From Planotetraspora thailandica (GTDB lineage Bacteria; Actinomycetota; Actinomycetes; Streptosporangiales; Streptosporangiaceae): a stretch of DNA of 52,281 bases. Shown one piece after another: positions 45,804 to 52,281 of this stretch. Under the pieces are notes generated by a model. The model had not been told where the DNA came from. It did not search any database and saw nothing but the letters and a program-made list of their open reading frames with translations. Positions within the stretch are counted from its first letter, which is position 1; each line of letters starts with the position of its first letter. The translations under genes and the position numbers were made by a program. The stretch lies in the NCBI RefSeq assembly GCF_016863335.1, contig NZ_BOOR01000019.1, forward strand, positions 1 through 52,281, written 5' to 3'.

Positions 45804-45827
45804 CCTGATTTGTCAGGCCTAATCAGG
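45804..45827 (-). terminator. Candidate terminator of membrane-protein pair
   Basis: CCTGATT (45804-45810) and AATCAGG (45821-45827) form a 7-bp stem with a 10-base loop; the hairpin includes the stop codon of the minus-strand gene. It lies between two convergent genes. The remaining gap 45682-45803 has a loose CACCGC/GCGGTG pair only. Confidence 0.35.
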
Positions 45828-46646
45828 GCATGCCAGGGCAGGGTCCTCCAGCCTCATCAAGCCACCGGGGGTACCGTCCTCTTTATTGGCTTTGGTGCAC
45901 AGGAGGATGTCCGGCTGGTCTTTCAGAGAAGCACTGATCTCGAAAGGTCCCTGGGCCGGCATGGTGTATGTCTCGCCATTCGCGAGAACTCTGAATTCGA
46001 GACTGTAGGAGCATCGCCCACACGATCCGCCCCCGATCCACAGATTACGGCTCCATCCATTCTCGGAATCGCGGGCCAATGTATCGCCGGGAAGGCTCGC
46101 CGTGCTGGTGGCTCCAATGGTCAGGTCGGGAACGGTGTAGGGAGGCGAAGGCGCGTCATGCGGATCACGACACGAGACAACGGTCTGGTTTGGTGGCAAC
46201 TGTGTGTTGGAATGCAGAACCGTGCTCACCCGTATTTCGTCGGGAGGTTCCAGGAGATTATCTAATGTAAAGGAAAAGTTGCCGAAGCCCACCTCGGTCC
46301 CGCCGTTGGCGTGCGCCCAGGAAGCGTAGTCATCGCAATCCAGTAGTTCCTCGAGAGATGCCATGGCGGCGCGCCCGTCAGGGAAGACGTAGATGTTCTC
46401 GGTCCCCCTGCCTTGATTCGAGGTACGGAGATGGAATACGGATAAGAAAGGAGGGTCCCTTATCACGTTGATCGGTGTCGCCTCTGGCAGAGGAGTCTTG
46501 GCGGCGGTTCGCTCGCCGAGCACCTTTATCGGTGCTTGAGGTCGAGGGCCGGAGGGCTTTCCCATGGCGAGGCCTGCCACGAGCGCCAGCGAAACCAAAG
46601 CGAGTGCCATTACGACGCGGAGTACGCGAAACTGATTCGGAGACAT
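45819..46646 (-). CDS. Unknown single-pass membrane protein with Cys-rich ectodomain
   Basis: 275 residues. A hydrophobic segment (residues 9-28) directs it to the membrane, with the remaining 245 residues probably outside. The ectodomain has six Cys (in LLDCDD, VVSCRDP, GSCGRCSY, LLCTKA and LACPD), enough for three disulfides. I recognise no family. It starts 9 bp after the stop of the upstream gene, so the two form an operon. Base composition is visibly more AT-rich than the surrounding chromosome, which suggests acquisition. Function cannot be inferred. Confidence 0.7.
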   Translation of the reverse strand: MSPNQFRVLRVVMALALVSLALVAGLAMGKPSGPRPQAPIKVLGERTAAKTPLPEATPINVIRDPPFLSVFHLRTSNQGRGTENIYVFPDGRAAMASLEELLDCDDYASWAHANGGTEVGFGNFSFTLDNLLEPPDEIRVSTVLHSNTQLPPNQTVVSCRDPHDAPSPPYTVPDLTIGATSTASLPGDTLARDSENGWSRNLWIGGGSCGRCSYSLEFRVLANGETYTMPAQGPFEISASLKDQPDILLCTKANKEDGTPGGLMRLEDPALACPD

Positions 46647-46655
46647 CCCCTGACA

Positions 46656-47561
46656 CTACTTCCAGCTGTCTCGAGGGCCGCACTTGACGTGCCTGGCGCA
46701 GAATAGTCTCGGAGCCACCTGTTTGATGTGGCCCCCGGCAATGTCGAAGGCGCTGCCGAAGGTATTTGCCAGCCCTGTAGTGGCAAAGGGCGGCTTGTCC
46801 GCCGCGGGAGCCATCACCTGGCGCACGGAGCCGTCGATATAGACGCTGATCTCGGCCCGCCAGAAGTTGAGAAACCTGGTCGCGTCGCCTCGCATGGAGA
46901 TCGCGATCTGCTCGCCGGGCTTCAGCACCACTCGGTTGTGCGCGAAATAGTCTTCACCCAGAGTGCCGTCAGGGTTGATGGACCGCGCGTGCGAGTTGAA
47001 TGAATCCAGGTCGAACCCCAGCTCGATGACCTTGTCGTTGGCTTGGGGATTGAGCCATACGGCGGTCCCCTTCGGGGGATCCTTCCGGGTCAGTATTTTG
47101 AACGCGATGCCCACGAGGGCGATGTCGTCGTGCGAACGATTTTCGACGATGACCATGTCGGTGGACGCGAGTGCCTGATATCCATCCTTGCCGAGCCCGA
47201 AGTCTTTGCTCTGAAGCATTTGATAAAGCGCTTCCACGTCGGGAAACTTCTTCGGGTCGTCGTAGGCCAGCACGACATCGCGATCCGTATTGGGATTTTC
47301 AAAGGCATATATGGTGACGTCGCCGGGCCCGGTCAGCCGATCCACCGCGGCGACCAGTCGTGGCGCGTAACTCGTCACCAGAAAGGTGGTCAAGGTGGTG
47401 ACGACCAAGATGCTCAGCGCCTTCGGGCCACCCAGTAGTTTTTTCCATAAGGGAGTGCCGCCCGAGGAATTCTGCCCAGAAGGATCGCTGGGGTCTGCAT
47501 GCGCGGCATCATTGGCACGCCGTAGGGGCTTGGCCGCCTTACGTGCTCCTTTTTTCGCCAT
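46656..47561 (-). CDS. Unknown single-pass membrane protein, first of a two-gene unit
   Basis: 301 residues. A basic, disordered N-terminus (KKGARKAAKPLRR, then a Pro/Ser/Gly stretch) precedes one membrane helix (about residues 48-66) and a beta-rich ectodomain of about 230 residues with no recognised family. VENRSHDDIALVGIAF and PGEQIAISMRG resemble surface beta-sandwich pieces, which is only an impression. It is the upstream partner of the Cys-rich membrane protein and shares its AT-richer composition. Both lie beside an IS-derived element. Confidence 0.7.
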   Translation of the reverse strand: MAKKGARKAAKPLRRANDAAHADPSDPSGQNSSGGTPLWKKLLGGPKALSILVVTTLTTFLVTSYAPRLVAAVDRLTGPGDVTIYAFENPNTDRDVVLAYDDPKKFPDVEALYQMLQSKDFGLGKDGYQALASTDMVIVENRSHDDIALVGIAFKILTRKDPPKGTAVWLNPQANDKVIELGFDLDSFNSHARSINPDGTLGEDYFAHNRVVLKPGEQIAISMRGDATRFLNFWRAEISVYIDGSVRQVMAPAADKPPFATTGLANTFGSAFDIAGGHIKQVAPRLFCARHVKCGPRDSWK

Positions 47562-47588
47562 AATGCCCCTGAAGGCTAGATTTCTGAC

Positions 47589-47729
47589 GTGGATATATTT
47601 CTACAGCAACAAGATCCCCATGTCGACGGCTATGTGAGTTCAGGCGAAAAGACGCCGAATAACCCTGAATGCGAGTTTTGTACCGCTATGGCGGCTCGTG
47701 TGGCGCGCGAACTCGGCCCGAGCGCCTGA
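47589..47729 (+). CDS. Small ORF, 46 residues, with a CxxC pair (possible gene)
   Basis: GTG 47589 opens a 46-codon frame ending TGA 47729. It encodes an acidic N-terminal part (DIFLQQQDPHVDGYV), then NNPECEFCTAMAARVARE, which could bind a metal. A GAAGG lies 13 bases upstream, too far for a good ribosome site. It is divergent from the membrane-protein pair, and its stop abuts the target duplication of the adjacent element. It may be a real small protein or a chance frame. The remainder of 47562-47870 contains only the element's left end. Confidence 0.3.
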   Translation: MDIFLQQQDPHVDGYVSSGEKTPNNPECEFCTAMAARVARELGPSA

Positions 47730-47738
47730 CCGGAAACC
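47729..47738. repeat. Left target-site duplication of the ISAs1-derived element
   Basis: ACCGGAAACC directly left of the left terminal repeat matches ACCGGCAACC (50088-50097) on the right in 9 of 10 bases. ISAs1-type insertions duplicate about 8-10 bp. Confidence 0.7.
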
Positions 47739-47770
47739 CAGGGCTGAAGTGCTCTCGGTTGGTGAGACCC
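47739..47770 (+). repeat. Left terminal inverted repeat
   Basis: Begins CAGGGCTGAAGTGCTCTC and matches the reverse complement of 50056-50087 at 26 of 32 positions. It lies 100 bp from the stop of the enoyl-CoA hydratase gene; the interval shows no transposase coding remnant I can recognise. Confidence 0.75.
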
Positions 47771-47870
47771 GGCCCATAACCAGCCCTTGCCGCCACCAGT
47801 GCTCATGCTGACGAGCGGGTACCGGAACCGCACGTGCCCGGGCCGACGCCCGCGACGGGTACCGGGGCGG

Positions 47871-48656
47871 TCAGGCCCCGGCCATAGGCCCACGGTTGTC
47901 CCTGGACGATTCCGCTCCGGCTCCGAACGCCCGGGGAAACAAATCGAGTTCCAGGCGCAGGCCATCGGCTAGGGGCAGGTCGAGCCCGCCGTCGACAGCC
48001 TGTTTGGCCAGCTCCAGGGCGGTGGCGCGCCTGGCCGCGAGCGCAGCCGCCCACGCTGCCGCGGCGTCCAGCGTCGTGCCGTCGGCGACGACCTGGTCGA
48101 CAAGCCCGATGCGCAGCGCCTCTCCGGCGGACACCGGCTCACCTGAGAAGATCATGTACTTTGCCCGAGCCGGACCGACGAGCCGGGGCAGACGCTGAGT
48201 GCCGCCGCCTCCGGGGAACAGACCCAGCGTGATCTCGTGCAGGCCGAGCCGGGCATTCGCCGCGGCGACACGGAAGTCGCACGCCAGCGCCAGCTCCAAG
48301 CCGCCGCCGGTCGCGACTCCGCAAATGGCGGCGATGGTCGGGCGCGGAATGGCGGCGACCGCGGAGTTGGCGGCGTGGAAACGCTCCCCGATGTACCGGG
48401 CCAGCGCCGGATCGACGGTGTCGAACTCGGTCGGGTCACCGCCCTGAGAGAAGACCTCGTCACCGCCCCAGACGACGACCGCTCCAGGAGGGTCGGCGGC
48501 CAGCTCGTCGGCGGCTGCTCTGATTTGGTTCAGGACGACGGTCGAGAGCGCGTTGCGGCCGGGCCGATCGATGCGAAGGACGGCCACGCCGTCGGACCGG
48601 CGATCGATGGAGACGAAGGACGTGGTGGCACTGCGGGCCGTGGGCGTGTCGGGCAT
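47871..48656 (-). CDS. Enoyl-CoA hydratase/isomerase (crotonase) family protein
   Basis: 261 residues from ATG 48656, with AGGA eight bases upstream; ATG 48665 adds three residues. The oxyanion-hole pieces are GGDEVFSQGGDP and CGVATGGGLELALACDF. Both hydratase glutamates are present, in GGGLELA and LHEITLG, followed by GLFPGGGGTQRLPRLVG, so true hydration of an enoyl-CoA is plausible. It sits inside the ISAs1-derived element and is divergent from an HxlR regulator that probably controls it. Substrate unknown. Confidence 0.88.
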   Translation of the reverse strand: MPDTPTARSATTSFVSIDRRSDGVAVLRIDRPGRNALSTVVLNQIRAAADELAADPPGAVVVWGGDEVFSQGGDPTEFDTVDPALARYIGERFHAANSAVAAIPRPTIAAICGVATGGGLELALACDFRVAAANARLGLHEITLGLFPGGGGTQRLPRLVGPARAKYMIFSGEPVSAGEALRIGLVDQVVADGTTLDAAAAWAAALAARRATALELAKQAVDGGLDLPLADGLRLELDLFPRAFGAGAESSRDNRGPMAGA

Positions 48657-48693
48657 GCCGTTCATCCTGAAGGCATCGGTATCCTTTGTGAAG

Positions 48694-48720
48694 TAGGCAC
48701 CCTCCATATATATAGGTACC
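48694..48720. promoter_or_regulatory. Candidate HxlR operator between crotonase and hxlR-type gene
   Basis: The 66-bp divergent spacer holds near-identical direct repeats TAGGCACC (48694-48701) and TAGGTACC (48713-48720), 19 bp apart, around an AT-rich CATATATATA. GTATCC and GGATAC also flank this block as an inverted pair. The site lies just before the regulator's start, as expected for autoregulation. Confidence 0.4.
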
Positions 48721-48722
48721 TG

Positions 48723-49139
48723 ATGGATACTGAGAAGCGCGTAGGACCCCCCACATACGCAAAGGACTGCCCGTCCCGGACCGTGCTCGAAGTGCTGGCG
48801 AACAAGTGGACGCCGTACGTACTCGGGTTGCTGGAGAAGTACCAGCGCCCGCTGCGGTTCACCGAGCTCCGCCGAAACATCGAAGGCATCACCCAGAAAT
48901 CGCTGACCCAGACCCTGCGGTCCCTGGAACGGGACGGTCTGATCAGCCGTACGGTCTATCCGACCATTCCGCCGCGCGTCGACTACGCCCTGACCGAGCT
49001 CGGCGTGAAGGCGGGACGCCTCACCACCGCCATCGCCGACTGGTCCGTCGACAACGCCCTTCTTGTGCACGCCGCCAGACGCGCCTTCGACGGCCGTTCG
49101 GAGGCGACGCCACCGGCATCCTTCCCACCTGATCGGTGA
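48723..49139 (+). CDS. HxlR-family transcriptional regulator
   Basis: 138 residues from ATG 48723. The winged helix matches the family: [20 protein letters not shown], then [20 protein letters not shown], then [20 protein letters not shown] and VDYALTELG. HxlR proteins are small redox- or aldehyde-sensing dimers, although the conserved Cys here is Cys16. It is divergent from the crotonase gene, which it probably regulates. Both are passengers of the ISAs1-derived element. Confidence 0.92.
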   Translation: MDTEKRVGPPTYAKDCPSRTVLEVLANKWTPYVLGLLEKYQRPLRFTELRRNIEGITQKSLTQTLRSLERDGLISRTVYPTIPPRVDYALTELGVKAGRLTTAIADWSVDNALLVHAARRAFDGRSEATPPASFPPDR

Positions 49140-49210
49140 GTCACCAGGTCTGGATCAAGCCGGGCAGGTGCTGCGGCTCGTACGCGGGTGGGCTGAGCAG
49201 CAAGGTGCCA

Positions 49211-49234
49211 CCCCGCCGCCGGTCGGCGGCGGGG
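49211..49234 (+). terminator. Perfect hairpin terminator after HxlR gene
   Basis: CCCCGCCGCC pairs fully with GGCGGCGGGG across a GGTC tetraloop, 72 bp past the stop. There is no U-run. The rest of 49140-49362 holds no gene I can support. Confidence 0.65.
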
Positions 49235-49362
49235 CGGGGTGTCGGCTTCGCCGGCGCGCAGAGGTGGTTACAGCCGCCGGGTCCCGTGCGGCTTCCGGCG
49301 GCGGACGGCTGGCGGTCACCCCCCGAGCATGGTCACGGCGGGAATCCGCCGTTACCAGCACA

Positions 49363-49509
49363 TCAGTGTGACTCGGTGCCCTGCCCCTCCAGGACCCATG
49401 AACGATCAGGGTTGATCGGCAGTGAGATGTGCTCGTGCGTGATCAGCCACACGCCGTTCAGCCGCCGGCAACAGACGGTCGACCGTAGCCATACAGCGCC
49501 GTCGAGCCC
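49363..49509 (-). pseudogene. 3' fragment of a SnoaL/NTF2-like gene
   Basis: On the minus strand 49509-49363 reads [19 protein letters not shown], then [19 protein letters not shown], then a stop. The pattern (D..VWLR.T...R..G.W.ITHEH.S.P) is the last third of SnoaL-like/DUF4440-type NTF2-fold proteins. The 5' two thirds are missing exactly where the transposase fragment begins (49511), indicating that a deletion or insertion joined the two. Confidence 0.6.
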
Positions 49510-49510
49510 G

Positions 49511-50071
49511 TTCTACGCCCGCCAGATCATCGCCGCCGACGGCCACTATCTGTTCATCGTCAAGGGCAACCAGCCCACCCTGCACACCCAGCTCAAGGCC
49601 CTGCCCTGGCGCGAGGCGATCCTCAACGACCGCACCGACGAACGCGGCCACGGCCGCCGCGAGATCCGCCGCATGAAGATCTGCGCGGTTCGGCCCGGCC
49701 TGCCCTTCCCCCACGCCGCCCAAGCCATTCAGGTCAAACGCCGCCGCACCGACCACCGCACCGGAAAGACCACCATCGTCACCCTCTACGTGGTCACCAG
49801 CCTGCCGCCGGGCCGGGCCACCCACGCCCATCTCGCCGCTCTGATCCGCGGCCACTGGAGCATCGAGGCCCTGCACCACATCCGCGACGTCACCTACCGC
49901 GAAGACGCCTGCCGCGTCCGCACCGGCACCGCACCCCGGATCATGGCCGGCCTGCGCAACCTCGCCATCGGGCTGGCCCGCCTGATCGGCTGGACCAACA
50001 TCGCCGCCGCCATCGACCGCTACCGCAGCCACCCGGCCGACGCACTTCACCTACTGGGTTTCACCACATGA
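49511..50071 (+). pseudogene. C-terminal fragment of an ISAs1-family transposase
   Basis: About 186 codons with no start of their own. ISAs1 hallmarks: [48 protein letters not shown] with the third catalytic acid (Glu), and [20 protein letters not shown]. The N-terminal half with the first two Asp is missing, so the product would be inactive. The stop lies inside the right terminal repeat, as in intact members. The open frame continues upstream to 49136 but that part has no transposase similarity. Confidence 0.85.
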
Positions 50072-50087
50072 GAACGCTTCAGCCCTG
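50056..50087 (-). repeat. Right terminal inverted repeat
   Basis: Ends in GAACGCTTCAGCCCTG; its reverse complement matches the left repeat at 26 of 32 positions. It overlaps the last codons of the transposase remnant. Confidence 0.75.
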
Positions 50088-50097
50088 ACCGGCAACC
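50088..50097. repeat. Right target-site duplication
   Basis: ACCGGCAACC, one mismatch from ACCGGAAACC at 47729-47738. Confidence 0.7.
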
Positions 50098-50116
50098 GCA
50101 CACCGGCGGTCGGCTG

Positions 50117-50539
50117 CTATTCGCGAGGCACGCGGAACAGTTGGAGAACCCGGTCGTACGCCGGGTCGATGGCGATCTTGAACGGCCGACCGTCCGGAAG
50201 GGAGATGCAGACGACCGTGCGGTTCAACACGGAGGGGAACTCCTCGTCCGTGGGAGGCCGGATCGTGACGGCCGCGTCCCGCAGGGGGATCGTCCGGCGT
50301 GACAGCTTGCCGTCCGCGTCGATCGAGTGCGTGATGACGTCCGGAGCGATGGTCACGTGTCCGCCTATCCATCCCCGATGGGCCGCATAGGACGGCACGT
50401 CGAAGCCGTGCGCCAGGCCTGGCAACGTGACGGACCCGTCGGGACGCCAGACGGCACGCGGCAGTCTCCAGCCACGGCGGCGTGCCAGCAGGCCGCCCAG
50501 CCATGAAGCGACCACGTTGAAGATGAAGTCGCCTATCAC
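50117..50539 (-). CDS. Hypothetical protein with N-terminal hydrophobic segment
   Basis: 140 residues from GTG 50539, with GGGGAAG about seven bases upstream. It opens with IGDFIFNVVASWLGGLLARRR, a possible membrane anchor followed by basic residues. The remaining part is beta-rich (SVTLPGLAHGFDVPSY, TIRPPTDEEFPSVLN) and lacks a recognised motif. Codon use looks like the chromosome. It is divergent from the next small gene; the 172-bp spacer shows no clear promoter. Function unknown. Confidence 0.6.
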   Translation of the reverse strand: MIGDFIFNVVASWLGGLLARRRGWRLPRAVWRPDGSVTLPGLAHGFDVPSYAAHRGWIGGHVTIAPDVITHSIDADGKLSRRTIPLRDAAVTIRPPTDEEFPSVLNRTVVCISLPDGRPFKIAIDPAYDRVLQLFRVPRE

Positions 50540-50711
50540 GTCCGCTTCCCCTGGGCTCGAGCCGGTCGCCGTTTAGATGCGACACGTGGGCCTCGGGTTC
50601 GAATGGATGCGCTGAGCGACGATGAGACCGCCGGCTGTGTCTCCGGCACGGGGCCCCGGTGCGGCGGAAAACCTTTGGCCGAGAGCCGACGGCGTCGCGC
50701 AGAATGCGATC

Positions 50712-51059
50712 GTGGACGAACCCGAAGGTCTGACATTCACCGAAGCGTTCGTACTGGAGGAGACCGACGGCGGCGCCCCGCTCTGGGAGATCGCCGCCGC
50801 GTGGACGGGTGACGAAGACCGGGAACGGCATGTCGGGGCGGTTCCGGTGCTCGCCGAGACGCTGACCGCTCTCGCCCGCTATGGCCTGGTGGTGGTTCAC
50901 GCGTTTCCCGCCTGGCCCGTCGTTGAGGATGAGGCCGTCGAGATCTCGGGAGACCAGCTCGCACGTGCGGTCGCCGAGGTGCGCAACTGGCTGTGGCCGG
51001 AGGCGCAGGCCGGCCCGATCATTGCGACGATCACCGACGCCGGCGGCGTGTGGCTGTGA
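50712..51059 (+). CDS. Hypothetical small acidic protein, possibly winged-helix
   Basis: 115 residues from GTG 50712; the frame is open from 50622 but the extra residues look non-coding. It is acidic and begins EPEGLTFTEAFVLEE. The stretch VPVLAETLTALARYGLVVV followed by a beta segment and ITDAGGVWL could be a winged helix, but there is no basic recognition helix. Unknown function. It is 58 bp upstream of the tandem membrane-protein pair. Confidence 0.5.
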   Translation: MDEPEGLTFTEAFVLEETDGGAPLWEIAAAWTGDEDRERHVGAVPVLAETLTALARYGLVVVHAFPAWPVVEDEAVEISGDQLARAVAEVRNWLWPEAQAGPIIATITDAGGVWL

Positions 51060-51117
51060 CGGCGGTGTCGAGCATGATTCCCGATTTTCACCGGAAGGGC
51101 TGGATAAGGTCGGGCTT

Positions 51118-51696
51118 GTGATCACAGCTGAATTGCCCGATGCGGAATGGGGCCGGGGAACCGGCCGACGGCAATGGTTGTGGTTCGCCGGACCGTCGAT
51201 CTTCGCGGCGGTGCTCACATGGGTCTACGCGACGCCTCCGGGTGGCGGCGACTTCCTGTTGTTTCTGGCCGCGTTCTGCGCCTGGGCGTTCGCCGGTGTG
51301 TGGTGGCTGGCACAGCTCGCGATCCCGAAGACCAGGGTCGCGAAGCTCCTCATGCTGGGTCCCGCCGTTTTCGCGCTGACCATCGGCCTGATCGCCGCGG
51401 ACGTGCCGCTGCGGCTGACGTTCCTTGCCTCGCAGCCCGCGCTGAACGCGTATGCCGATTCGTTCCCCGGCCACGACGCCGACCCAGAGTCCGTGCCGGT
51501 GGGACGTTTCGTCGGGCTGTTCTCCATCGACAGCGCCTACCGGGAATCGGGCGATGTTTATCTCCTCGTGAACGGCGCCGGATTCATGCTGGAGCAGTGC
51601 ATGTTCGTTCGTACGGCCGGCGGTCACGTGCTCGATCCCCAACTCTTCGAGCCCGAGCATTTGACCGGAGACTGGTACATGGTGTGCGAAGACTGA
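51118..51696 (+). CDS. Hypothetical membrane protein, paralogue 1
   Basis: 192 residues from GTG 51118 (AAGG eight bases upstream). Three hydrophobic segments (about residues 23-37, 43-60 and 77-92) are followed by a C-terminal domain of about 95 residues with PLRLTFLASQPALNAYAD, GRFVGLFSID and two Cys (LEQCMF and MVCED), probably extracytoplasmic with a disulfide. It is clearly related to the next gene. No family recognised. Confidence 0.7.
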   Translation: MITAELPDAEWGRGTGRRQWLWFAGPSIFAAVLTWVYATPPGGGDFLLFLAAFCAWAFAGVWWLAQLAIPKTRVAKLLMLGPAVFALTIGLIAADVPLRLTFLASQPALNAYADSFPGHDADPESVPVGRFVGLFSIDSAYRESGDVYLLVNGAGFMLEQCMFVRTAGGHVLDPQLFEPEHLTGDWYMVCED

Positions 51697-51707
51697 AGCG
51701 GCCGGTG

Positions 51708-52277
51708 ATGATCGGCGAGGGGCCGAAGGCCCAGCCCGAGCAGGCACGCTCGCGATGGCTGTGGTTGTGGTTCGCCGGTCTCCCGGGCCTGGCGGCGGCG
51801 TCGACGCTGGTCGCGTCCGCCCCTCCCGGTGGCGACTTCTCCGGCGGCATGATCGCCGCCGACCTCTGGCTGCTGGTGGCCGTGGCGTGGCTGACCCTGC
51901 TCCTCATGCCCGCGATGCGCCGGAGTAGGTGGACCGTCTGGGCGCCGATCATCGGCGTCCTTACGGCGATCCTCGTGAGCGTGGGTGTCCCGACACGGCT
52001 GGCCTTCATGATCTCCGAACCGGCGCTGGTCGCCTTTGGGCAGTCGCTGCCTGAAGACGATGCCGACGTTTCGGTCAACAGGTTCGTCGGCGTCTTCTCC
52101 ATCGAGACCGTGCGGCGAGACGACGGCGTGCTCTACTTCGACGTGAACGGGACCGGGGGGATGTTGACGCAGTGTGGGCTCGCGTACGCGCCCGGCGTTC
52201 GGGCCACGGATCTCCCTGTCTCCACGGCCGACCACCTGAGCGGCGACTGGTACGCGACCTGCACCGACTTCGACTAG
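51708..52277 (+). CDS. Hypothetical membrane protein, paralogue 2
   Basis: 189 residues from ATG 51708, 11 bp after its paralogue. It shares the same plan: SRWLWLWFAG opening, APPGGDF after the first helix, PTRLAFMISEPALVAFGQ, NRFVGVFSIE, and the two Cys (LTQCGL and YATCTD). The pair arose by tandem duplication and has diverged considerably, so both are probably kept for distinct roles. It ends four bases before the window edge. Confidence 0.7.
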   Translation: MIGEGPKAQPEQARSRWLWLWFAGLPGLAAASTLVASAPPGGDFSGGMIAADLWLLVAVAWLTLLLMPAMRRSRWTVWAPIIGVLTAILVSVGVPTRLAFMISEPALVAFGQSLPEDDADVSVNRFVGVFSIETVRRDDGVLYFDVNGTGGMLTQCGLAYAPGVRATDLPVSTADHLSGDWYATCTDFD

Positions 52278-52281
52278 CTGT

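Larger units (their letters stand above)
47739..50087. mobile_element. ISAs1-derived element carrying passenger genes
   Basis: A 2349-bp unit bounded by 32-bp imperfect terminal inverted repeats (47739-47770 and 50056-50087, 26 of 32 bases matching, outer 11 identical: CAGGGCTGAAG) and flanked by a 10-bp near-identical direct repeat. Contents from left to right: enoyl-CoA hydratase gene (minus), HxlR regulator (plus), a hairpin, a SnoaL-like remnant (minus), and the C-terminal third of an ISAs1-family transposase reading into the right repeat. The transposase N-terminus and first two catalytic Asp residues are missing, so the unit cannot move without help from a complete copy elsewhere. Confidence 0.7.

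Noticed and set aside
45702-46265. 187-codon plus-strand frame
   Set aside because: It is opposite the Cys-rich membrane protein gene, which has a signal anchor, coupling to the upstream gene and sensible composition.
47643-47965. About 107-codon minus-strand frame crossing the left terminal repeat
   Set aside because: It spans the element boundary and the 3' end of the crotonase gene and has no coding signature.
48237-48722. N-terminal extension of the HxlR frame
   Set aside because: It is antisense to the crotonase gene; the HxlR family start is at 48723.
49136-49510. N-terminal part of the long frame leading into the transposase fragment
   Set aside because: This part shows no transposase similarity and instead covers a terminator hairpin and the minus-strand SnoaL remnant; the frame is open only by chance.

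Overview
The DNA is very GC-rich, uses many GTG starts and places genes with 1-4 bp stop/start overlaps. It carries families typical of filamentous actinomycetes: LAL-type LuxR, LCP, a SWIM/MoxR/vWA cluster, an E1 alpha-beta fusion and a PadR-controlled ABC exporter. A chromosome of a Streptosporangiales-like actinobacterium (Nonomuraea or Streptosporangium type) fits best. The genus is inferred from gene style, not proven. No rRNA, tRNA or CRISPR was seen.

Layout. 1-1.9 kb: the start of a glycosyltransferase diverging from a nucleotide-sugar 6-dehydrogenase (edge of a polysaccharide cluster), and a carboxymuconolactone-decarboxylase-like protein. 2-3 kb: pirin. 3.2-6.9 kb: a lipoprotein followed by a divergent FtsH-like membrane AAA protease. 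6.9-11.4 kb: a LAL regulator reading into an aldehyde dehydrogenase. 11.7-19 kb: a tightly overlapping five-gene operon, SWIM zinc finger, DUF5691-like, MoxR ATPase, DUF5682-like (which I read as a TIKI/TraB/EreA-type fold) and vWA protein. This looks like a chaperone/conflict-type complex. 19-21.4 kb: an MFS transporter and an enolase-superfamily protein lacking the usual catalytic lysines. 21.4-21.9 kb: a non-coding array of about 53-bp units that reverses orientation in the middle. 21.9-26 kb: an LCP ligase and two alpha/beta hydrolases. 26-30.6 kb: SbcD-SbcC. 30.6-32.5 kb: M50 protease and CorA. 32.6-34.9 kb: PadR plus ABC exporter with a clear operator. 35-43.4 kb: branched-chain amino acid catabolism, with a fused E1 of branched-chain 2-oxoacid dehydrogenase, a TetR regulator, and a divergent operon of acyl-CoA carboxylase beta and alpha, HMG-CoA lyase and acyl-CoA dehydrogenase. 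43.5-45.7 kb: AraC regulator and aldo/keto reductase.

45.8-50.1 kb is accessory. It holds an AT-richer pair of single-pass membrane proteins of unknown function, then a 2.35-kb element bounded by about 32-bp imperfect inverted repeats and a near-perfect 10-bp target duplication. Its right end is the 3' part of an ISAs1-family transposase. The interior carries an enoyl-CoA hydratase gene, a divergent HxlR regulator and a SnoaL-like gene remnant. 50.1-52.3 kb: small hypothetical proteins, including a tandem pair of paralogous membrane proteins.

The most interesting points are the ISAs1-derived passenger element, the orientation-switching repeat array, the MoxR/vWA operon with its TIKI-like DUF5682 member, and the unusual FtsH-like protease.
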